A stretch of DNA of 53,816 nucleotides from Hydnum rufescens UP504. Taxonomy: Eukaryota; Basidiomycota; Agaricomycetes; Cantharellales; Hydnaceae. Of the stretch, positions 9,500-19,246 are shown piece after piece. Every line of letters begins with the position of its first letter. Position 1 is the stretch's first letter. The notes under the pieces were generated by a model that was not told the origin of the DNA, did no database searches, and saw only the letters and a list, made by a program, of their open reading frames with translations. The stretch spans positions 1 to 53,816 of the forward strand of contig MU129211.1 in the NCBI GenBank assembly GCA_014904985.1. Reading direction: 5' to 3'. Both the position numbers and the translations under genes were made by a program.

Positions 9500-12400
9500 C
9501 TAAACTGACCAACACTTTGAGGAGGGGCACACTGGCCTTGATCCCCTGCAGGTTTGAGCACCTAATGAAACCTAGGTGAGATAGGGGTAAGGTTTGAAGT
9601 GTACAATGACAATACCCACCAGACAGAATTAAGGCAAGCAATGAATATGATTGCAATTGTACTGAATCATGTGGGTTTGGCACATTAGATGTACTTACAT
9701 CATCCTGTGGAAAATACAATTGTCAAGAGGGCAGTTGGGAACTAGAATATGATTCCATTGTATAGATCTAGGAACTCACAAGCTACATTCCAAATGGCAG
9801 CAAAATGTGTATGAGCCAGGGTCCATGCAATGAGGAGTAAGAGATGTGGACTTACATCCTATGGGGTAGTAGATGCCACCAAGGAAGAAATCAGGGGGAG
9901 AAAAATAATAAAAAGGTGGGAGGTGTGCACTAACCATCTATGGGGACAAAACCACCAAGAGGGACATCAGCAGGCAATGATGTATTGAAGTCTAATACAT
10001 CTGGACTCACAGACTGGATTGTTGATGCCATGACAAGAGGGATGAGCAAGGCATGATGCATTAAATTCCAAGACATCTGGACTTACTTCCTACATTGTCA
10101 ATGCCATCAAAAGAGGGATCAGTGAGGATGGTGGATCAAAATTCTATGAGATTTCAACTTACAACCTATATTGTGAATGCCACCAAAAAATGAATCAGCA
10201 AGGCACAATGCATTGATTTCTAAGACATCCTGACTTACAGGCTATGTTGTGAATCCCACCAAAAAGTGAATCAGCAAGGCACAATGCATTGAATTCTAAG
10301 ACATCCTAACTTACATGCTATGTTGTGAATGCCACCAAAAGATGAATCAGCAAGGCACAATGCATTGAATTCTAACACATCCTGACTTACACCCTATGTT
10401 GTGAATCCCACCAAAAGATGAATCAGCAAGGCACAATGCATTGAATTCTAAGACATCCAAACTTACACCCTATGTTGTGAACCCCACCAAAAGATAAATC
10501 AGCAAGGCACAATGCATTGAATTCTAAGACATCCAAACTTACACCCTATGTTGTGAATGCCACCAAAAGATGAATCAGCAAAGGCACAATGCATTGAATT
10601 CTAAGAGATCCTGACTTACACCCTATATTGTGAATCCCACCAAAAGATGAATCAGCAAGGCACAATGCATTGAATCCTAAGACATCCTGACTTACAAACT
10701 ATGTTGTGAATCCCACCAAAAGATGAATCAGCAAGGCACAATGCATTGAATTCTAGACATCCTGACTTACAAACTATGTTGTGAATCCCACCAAAGATGA
10801 ATCAGCAAGGCACAATGCATTGAATTCTAAGACACCCTGACTTACACCCTATGTTGTGAATGCCACCAAAAGATGAATCAGCAAGGCACAATGCATTGAA
10901 TTCTAAGACATCCTGACTTACACCTATGTATGAATCCACAAAGAGAATCAGCAAGGACAATGCATGAATCTAAGACATCCTGACTTACACGCTATGTTGT
11001 GAATCCCACCAAAAGATGAATCAGCAAGGCACAATGCATTGAATTCTAAGACATCCTGACTTACATGCTATGTTGTGAATCCACCAAAATGAATCAGCAA
11101 GGCACATGCATTGCATTCTAAGACATCCTACACCTATGTTGTGAATGCCACCAAAAGATGAATCAGCAAGGCACAATGCATTGAATTCTAAGACATCCTG
11201 ACTTACAGCTATGTTGTGAATGCCACCAAAAGATGAATCAGTAAGGCACAATGCATTGAATTCTAAGACATCCTGACTTACAGGCTATGTTGTGAATCCC
11301 ACCAAAAGATGAATCAGCAAGGCACAATGCATTGAATTCTAAGACATCCTGACTTACACCCTATGTTGTGAACCCCACCAAAAGATGAATCACCAAAGGC
11401 ACAATGCATTGAATTCTAAGACATCCTGACTTACATACTATGTTATGAATCCCACCAAAAGATGAATCAGCAAGGCACAATGCATTGAATTCTAAGACAT
11501 CCTGACTTACACCCTATGTTGTGAATGCCACCAAAAGATGAATCAGCAAGGCACAATGCATTGAATTCTAAGACATCCTGACTTACAACCTATGTTGTGA
11601 ATCCCACCAAAAGATGAATCAGCAAGGCACAATGCATTGAATTCTAAGACATCCTGACTTACAACCTATGTTGTGAATCCCACCAAAAGATGAATCAGCA
11701 AGGCACAATGCATTGAATTCTAAGACATCCTGACTTACAAACTATGTTGTGAATCCCACCAAAGATGAATCAGCAAGGCACAATGCATTGAATTCTAAGA
11801 CATCCTGACTTACATACTATGTTATGAATCCCACCAAAAGATGAATCAGCAAGGTACAATGCATTGAATTCTAAGACATCCTGACTTACACCCTATGTTG
11901 TGAATCCCACCAAAAGATGAATCAGTAAGGCACAATGCATTGAATTCTAAGACATCCTGACTTACAAACTATGTTGTGAATCCCACCAAAAGATGAATCA
12001 GTAAGGCACAATGCATTGAATTCTCAGACATCCTGACTTACATCCTATGTTGTGAATCCCACCAAAAGATAAATCAGCAAGGCACAATGCATTGAATTCT
12101 AAGACATCCTGACTTACAAGCTATGTTGTGAATCCCACCAAAAGATGAATCAGCAAGGCACAATGCATTGAATTCTAAGACATCCTGACTTACACCCTAT
12201 GTTGTGAATCCCACCAAAAGATGAATCAGCAAGGCACAATGCATTGAATTCTAAGACATCCTGACTTACAAACTATGTTGTGAATGCCACCAAAAGATAA
12301 ATCAGCAAAGCACAATGCATTGAATCCTAAGACACCCTGACTTACAGGCTATGTTGTGAATGCCACCAAAAGATGAATCAACAAGGCACAATGCATTAAA

Positions 12401-15400
12401 TTCTAAGACATCCTGACTTACATGCTATGTTGTGAATCCCACCAAAAGATGAATCAGCAAGGCTCAATGTATTGAATTCTAAGACATCCTGACTTACATC
12501 CTATGTTGTGAATGCCACCCAAAGATAAATCAGCAAGGCACAATGCATTGAATTCCAAGACATCCTGACTTACACCCTATGTTGTGAATCCCACCAAAAG
12601 ATAAATCAGCAAGGCACAATGCATTGAAGTCTAAGACATCCTGACTTACACCCTATATTGTGAATCCCACCAAAAGATGAATCAGCAAGGCACAATGCAT
12701 TGCATTCTAAGACATCCTGACTTACACCCTATGTTGTGAATGCCACCAAAAGATGAATCAGCAAGGCACAATGCATTGAATTCTAAGACATCCTGACTTA
12801 CAAACTATGTTGTGAATCCCACCAAAAGATGAATCAGCAAGGCACAATGCATTGAATCCTAAGACACCCTAACTTACAGGCTATGTTGTGAATGCCACCA
12901 AGGGGTGGATCAACAAGGCACAATGCATTGCATTCTAAGACATCCTGACTTACACGCTATGTTGTGAATCCCACCAAAAGATGAATCAGCAAGGCACAAT
13001 GCATTGAATTCTAACACATCCTGACTTACAGGCTATGTTGTGAATGCCACCAAAAGATAAATCAGCAAGGTACAATGCATTGAATTCTAAGACATCCTGA
13101 CTTACACCCTATGTTGTGAATCCCACCAAAAGATGAATCAGCAAGGCACAATGCATTGAGTTCTAAGACATCCTGACTTACACCCTATGTTGTGAATCCC
13201 ACCAAAAGATGAACAAGGCACAATGCATTGCATTCTAAGACATCCTGACTTACACCCTATGTTGTGAATCCCACCAAAAGATGAATCAGTAAGGCACAAT
13301 GCATAGAATTCTAAGACATCCTGACTTACACCCTATATTGTGAACCCCACCAAAAGATGGATCAGCAAGGCACAATGCATTGAATTCTAAGACATCCTGA
13401 CTTACATACTATGTTGTGAATTGCACCAAAAGATGAATCAGCAAGGCACAATGCATTGAATTCTAACACATCCTGACTTACATGCTATGTTGTGAATCCC
13501 ACCAAAAGATGAATCAGCAAGGCTCAATGCATTAAACTCTAAAACATCCTGACTTACAACCTATGTTGTGAATGCCACCAAAAGATGAATCAGCATGGCA
13601 CAATGCATTGAATTCTAAGACATCCAAACTTACACCCTATGTTGTGAATCCCACCAAAAGATGAATCAGCAAGGCTCAATGCATTGAATTCTAAGACATC
13701 CTGACTTACACTCTATGTTGTGAATCCCACCAAAAGATGAATCAGCAAGGCACAATGCATTGAATTCTAAGACATCCTGACTTACAACCTATGTTGTGAA
13801 TCCCACCAAAAGATGAATCAGCAAGGCACAATGCATTGAATTCCAAGACATCCAGACTTACAAGCTATGTTGTGAATGTCACCAAAAGATGAATCAGCAA
13901 GGCACAATGCATTGAATCCTAAGACATCCAGACTTACACCCTATGTTGTGAATGCCACCAACAGATGAATCAGCAAGGCACAATGCATTGAATTCTAAGA
14001 CATCCAGACTTACAACCTATGTTGTGAATGCCACCAACAGATAAATCAGCAAGGCACAATGCATTGAATTCTAAGACATCCAGACTTACAGGCTATGTTG
14101 TGAATGCCAACCCAAAGATGTATCAACTGTTAACCATTCTGCTGAGGGTTGTGATATGGACTTACATCCTACAGTGTTCAGGTGACCAAGCAATCCATCA
14201 GCCAGGCCCCTTGCATCAAATTCTAAAAGACCCCAGCTTACACTCTATGTTGTCAATACCATTCACAAGAGAAATCAGCCAGCAATGGTGTGGAATTGAA
14301 TCCTCCAGACCTACCCCCTTGTTGCCAATGCAAAAGATGAATCAGGCAGAAACCATGCCTCAATCAATATGATATCTGGACTTACATACTAAAATGTCAC
14401 CCAAGATACCTCAACCAGGTACCACCCCATGAATGGTCAGAGATGCAAACTCACCACCTTAGATTGTTCATGCCACCAAGAATGTGTCAGCCACTGCATA
14501 TGCATTCAATTACCAGAGACCTCAACATACATTCTACATTTTCAATACCAGGCAATGAATGTATTAGCCAACACCCCTATATCACATGGTGGGAAATGCA
14601 ACTCACTTCCTAAATTGTCAATTCCACCAACTGATGAATCAGCCTGCAACTCTGCATCAAATTGTGAGAGGTCCTGGGCCCACCAGCTACAATGTTGATA
14701 CCATTGATGGGATCAGCCAGCACCACACACTAACCTCAAAGGGAGCCAGCTTACCTCCTAGGTTGTCACAGTCATCCAGAGACATATGACCCAGTGATTG
14801 TGCATCAAGGAGGTATCAATTAGAACTTACATCCTCCATTATTATTAATGTCACCAAAGAATATATTGGCAGTGACCCCACATTGAATTAAAGGAGATCC
14901 AAACTTACATGCTACATTGTCAATGGGACCAAACAATGTATCAGAGAGTGACCATGCATTACATTGTAGGAGATTCAGGCTTACTTCCTACATTGTCCAT
15001 GTGAGACAAAGAAATATCACTCCACACTTGTGTGTTACATTGGAAGAGAACCAGACTTACAGCCTACATTGTCAATGCCACCAAATCTATCTCAGCCAAC
15101 CAGCATTGATTCATTACTAAGGAATTCAGACTTACATTCTATGTTGTCAGTCCCACCAATGAATGTATCAGTCCTACATCTACCCATGGAAGGTAGGTGA
15201 CATTCACTTACTTCCTATTTCATCAACCCCACCCAATGATATATCAGCCAGCACCCACACATCAAACTGGGAGATACCCAGGCTTACATGCTACATTGGC
15301 AATGACATTGAAAACAATGTATCAACTAGTGCATAATGATAGTGGGGATAGACTCACATCCTACATTGTGAATACCCCCATTGATGTATCAACCTGTGAC

Positions 15401-16810
15401 CCTACATGAAATTGTAGGAGAAGCTGCCCACCAGCTATGTGATGGTGAATGCCACCAAAAATGGATCAACAAGCAATCAGACAAACTCAAAAGGGAGCCC
15501 ACATTCTTGATTGCCAATGTTATCCAGTGATGTGTCAGCCAGGGATGGTGCATCAAGGTGGAGAGCCACACTTACATCCTATGTGATCAATGTCACCAAA
15601 CCATCCACTACCTCTCAGTGACCACACATCAAATTGGAAGATATCTAAACATACAGACTGCAGTGTCAATGGAACCAAACAATGCATGAGCTATCAACAA
15701 AGGACCACAGATCAAATTGTGAGAGAACTGGACTTACTGCCTACATTGTCCATGACAGAGGAAGAAATATCAGCCCATACACACATCAAATTGCAAGATA
15801 TACTGACTTTCTACAGTGTCCATTGATCATCCAATGACAGATGAGCTAGTAACCATGTGCCAACTCATAGGAATTTCCAACTTACATACTATATTATCCA
15901 TGTCATCAAATGATGTATCAGCCAGTAACCACACATGAATACTTGGAAATATGAACATACTTCCTATTTTATTGAGCCCACCAATGATGTATCAGCCAAG
16001 GACCTGATATTGAATCCACACTCACATACTATATTGTGATGTCATCAAAATATTTGTCAGTTAGCACCCATGCATTGAATTCCAAGACATCTGGACATAC
16101 ATCCTATGGTGTTAATGCCACCAAAAGATAGGCAGTCACTAATCATACATCAAATAGCATGGGAAGCCAACCCACATTCTATGTGTTCATCCCACCAAAA
16201 GTTCTATAAACTCATGACCACATATCAACATGTGAGGTGCAGTCTTACCTCCTACATTGTTCACATGACCAGGGGATATATCAGCTGGCAATGGTACAGA
16301 TCCAAAGGTGAGAAATGCATACTCACACACTATGTTTCCATGCCACCCAAAGATGTAAATACAGCAATCCCACATCAAATTCTAAGAGATAAAAACTCAC
16401 CCCCTGATTGCAGATTCCACCAGAAATTGTATCAGGGAACAGCCATGCATGAAATGGTGGGAGCTCCAGACTCACATACTGTTCCCAATGACATCAAAAA
16501 ATGTATCAGCCAGCTACCATGTATCACATTGTTGGAGATCTGGACTGACCAACTGCATTGTCAATCCCACAAAGAGAGATGTAAGCCAGTGATCATGGAA
16601 CAAATTTTAGTGCCTGCTCCCACACCTCCTATATTGTCAATGCCATCCAATGAACCAATTATGTCACAACCAGTTACCACAGTTACAGCATATGATACAA
16701 TCAGTACATTGCTCACAAGTGACAGAGTCACTCACCATGAGAATCCTGAACCTGCTATCTGCACGTAACTGGGTTTCTTCATCTTCCCCAGGTCCTGGGG
16801 TCCTGGTCAT
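9500..16810 (-). CDS. Hypothetical micro-exon gene: about 93 tandem 3-nt exons
   Basis: Minus-strand model. Exon 1 is 16810-16736, ATG to a phase-0 donor GTGAGT (25 codons; MTRTPGPGEDEETQ... ending RFRILM, the strand-1 word of the neighbouring G-domain proteins). Then come about 93 units of (GT..AG intron)-(3-nt exon). Intron 1 is 107 nt and the others are 62-80 nt, mostly 73. Upstream micro-exons (16628 to 14166, 34 of them) read ELYGCENDYEYKASDNL..., acidic and stop-free. The core (14092 to 10163, 53 units, about 50 intact) reads NNT codons (Gly, Val, Phe, Pro, His, Tyr and others). Downstream exons are GAA, TCT, ATG, GAT, CTT and a 6-nt GATGAT (9704-9699). A possible terminal exon 9571-9500 is in phase and ends TAG. 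Every intron is GT..AG with a CTGAT-like branch about 33 nt before the acceptor. The predicted protein is about 142 residues of unknown function. Transcription and splicing are not demonstrated. The alternative is a satellite whose monomer was copied from an intron. Confidence 0.42.
9698..16735 (-). repeat. 76-bp satellite array, homogenised core with diverged flanks
   Basis: The period is 76 bp in the core (10090-14165). Plus-strand consensus words are TGAATCAGCAAGGCACAATG, CATTGAATTCTAAGACATCC and TGACTTACANNCTATGTTGTG, then AATCCCACCAAAAGA. The core monomers are nearly identical except for the two N positions and a C/G alternation in AAT[C/G]CC. Flanking monomers (14165-16735 and 9698-10090) are much more diverged, keeping mainly ACTTAC/ACTCAC/ACATAC + 3 nt + CTA/CTG and ATCAGCC. 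The edge-diverged, centre-homogenised pattern is typical of unequal exchange. Several monomers around 10921-11210 carry scattered single-base deletions that look like uncorrected read errors. Confidence 0.97.
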
Positions 16811-16818
16811 GATGTTCA

Positions 16819-18149
16819 CTAAACATAGTCAAATTGTACCATTATCTCATTGATACAACTTGAGACAGGACCTTCAGCTCCACCGTCAAGGACACTACAA
16901 AATAAGCACGGCTGTTAATCACTATCAATCCATTGAACATCCAGACTCACCGTTCTAAAACATATATGGTATGAGCCCGGCGATTTCTTTTCCAAACCGT
17001 GAGCTCGAGCAATGATCTCTGGGTACCAGGAGGAAGTGCATCTATAGTGGTTTGAAGAAGTTGGGCACACGATGCTACACTCTGCTTGGTATCTTGATGC
17101 ATGTCTTCAAGCCATAGATTCAATTGCCAAAATCACTACTCGGATAGAGTCTACATACTTCCAACCCTGGCAAAACCAGCAGGTGGGTACTGCTCCTTCT
17201 GAAATTCTGTCTCGAGTCCATGAACAAATTCAGCCACTTTTTGCTTCACTTCCGGGGCACGAGCAAGGAAATCGGATGGGCCGGCAGTAGGCTCGAGAAC
17301 CGCACTCCTTACTTTCGTCTCTCTTCCATCCAACTTCGTGAAGATCCCAATAACAGGCACTAAACGGAGACATGGGCCAGTGCGTAAAATAGGGTCAAAT
17401 GGTGTAGCTCAGGGACATACCTGATGCTGTGGATTTGGAGAAAAAGCCTGACTGTAGGAATCCAAAGGGCCTGTCATTATCTGTTGGAATGCAGAGCCTG
17501 TAGCAATCGATGAGTCGAAGTACGAGGATGTCATGGGGGAACCCACCAAATTGCGTGCAACTGCTGTGAAGGCGAAGCTAACGAGCGCTTTTGAATAAAT
17601 TTCCAGACGGCCTGGAGCTCCTCGACCCCTCCCGCCTCGAAACCACCAGAGTCGTGGAAAACGAAGTCAGAGTTTGATGCGTAAGTGATTTCGTCGTCGA
17701 TATTGTGGATCCCTCGCTAGATGGTATGAAAACATTGAGTAACCGGTGTGTACGATTGCTCGGATGACTCTTACTTGATCGTATCCCCTGGGGACTTCCT
17801 TGATCTGAGAGAGAAAGGGATGCCTTAGACCAGCACCTCTATTGAGTTGAGCATCTGCAGTAATTACACGTTTTCTGTTCCGCTTCACTATAGCAGCGCC
17901 GGCGGGGCTGTCTGTTAGTCGTTCGAGCAGAGTGGTCTTTCCTGCATTCGCCGGTCCAAGTATGAGGATCCTGAAGCGCTTGTTTCTGATCTTGTCTTTG
18001 TTGGAGAGTGCTTCATCGGGGACCTCTTCATCGGGGACTTCTTCATCGGGGACTTCGTCGGGGACTTCTTCGTCGGGGACCTCTTTCTTGGTGAATTTCT
18101 TGGTGAGTTTCTTGGGGAGCTTAACATGCTTGCGGATGGATTTCCACAT
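16819..18149 (-). CDS. P-loop G-domain protein 1
   Basis: A GTP-binding-fold protein of the large basidiomycete G-domain family; cellular role unknown. ATG at 18149 (MWKSIRKHV) is preferred over the in-frame 18206 start. Residues after about 17 hold a Lys-rich stretch, then VPDE-type acidic repeats (about 18000-18080). Next are Walker A GPANAGKTTLLERL preceded by RFRILIL, then G3 HDSGGF in exon 2 (17716-17547). G4 is FTKLDG, near 17340. Introns fit GT..AG: 17774-17717, a 17546-starting intron with acceptor before the LCIPTDNDRP exon, one between KSTAS and VPVIGIF, and later ones ending in a last exon (VLDGGAEGPV..., stop TAG 16819-16821). That stop is 8 bases from the ATG of the micro-exon model. 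Divergent to the second G-domain gene. Confidence 0.75.
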
Positions 18150-19246
18150 GGTTGACGGACTAGAGAAAGAGAGAGAGAGGGCGTCTGCGTGAAATGTCAA
18201 ATACATCTGTACAAAATGTCAAAGCCAGGCGGCAGGAGCATTCCTGTTATGTCAACTTGACTAGCTTCTCTGAGTTCTCTCACAGAAGCACAAGCTTCTC
18301 CATGGTTGCTTCCTCAAGATAGGGACCTTCTATGGACAGGTGTGGCCAAGTGCCCATCCTGATCTGGTAACGTCAAACCAGGAACCATGGAGACTCGTGC
18401 GCCAACCCAGAGAGGGAAATATGACGGATTTGATGTTCCCGAAAGTGGCTGTACATTTCATGTGAGCCTTTGTGAGGGAACCGGATCCAGATTGGATCCG
18501 AGTCACTCGATCTCTTCGAGAAAGCGCTTAAAGTCGTCTGAGAGGACGGGATGACTGACCAAAGCAGCTTGATTCGAAAAGGGGGGAACTCGAAAAGATA
18601 TCTACATACATGTTGAAATGGGCGGTTATCGGCTACGGCGTACGTCACGTGCCGCTCGACGCGGTTGTCCGGCCTATCCTATGGCCGCCCCCTTTTTACT
18701 ATATATAACGTAGGTACTTGATGTACATACCCCACTGGTTTGTACCTCCGCAACTGTACCCTGCACCGAGGTTCTTCATTCCACAAAAATACATCCAGTA
18801 TCTAGCTAATATATGAGGGACAATCTTGTTACGTAATAGTGTGGTGCGGCTTTAGCCGGTATCCTCACATTTCAGAACCTATACAAAATTTGCTGCCTTT
18901 AGGGTCAAAGTTCCTCCTGAAGGCCCTAGATCTGATCGCAAGTTTAACTGATTGCGGTATATGGAGATCTGCCTAGATTATTTCTGATCACATTGGACAA
19001 CAGCCCGATTTTGCCTGACGGACTAGGACAGACTCGGCCAAAGAATGTACTAATCGCCATACTAGACAGCTACGGCTATGGAGAGAGACGTACTCGGCCT
19101 CACCTCGGTAGGATCTCACGACTCATTCGAGCAGTCCGTAGCTTTCTCTAGCTTCTATTCTGATGAATAGACTGCACGAGGCCTCCGTGTGTCTTCAAGG
19201 TACACCAACAATCAAATTGTCGCTGTACTCCATATGTTAGCCAATA
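18150..19246. promoter_or_regulatory. Divergent intergenic region between two G-domain genes
   Basis: Holds a plus-strand TATATAA at 18702-18708 and a CACGTG at about 18646. It may drive one or both flanking genes, but the TATA lies about 540 bases from the next start, so its use is uncertain. No gene is supported here; the 91-codon minus frame at 18373-18648 has no family features. Confidence 0.35.

Noticed and set aside
11021..11251. Open frame of 76 codons inside the satellite (CLADSSFGGIHNI repeats)
   Set aside because: The frame exists only because deletions shift the 76-bp period. Not maintained in other monomers.
9698..16735. CRISPR-like array
   Set aside because: Regular repeats with short variable parts, but the variable part is 2-3 bases, there are no cas genes, and the DNA is eukaryotic.
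18373..18648. Minus-strand gene of 91 codons
   Set aside because: No family features, lies in the divergent promoter region, composition not protein-like.
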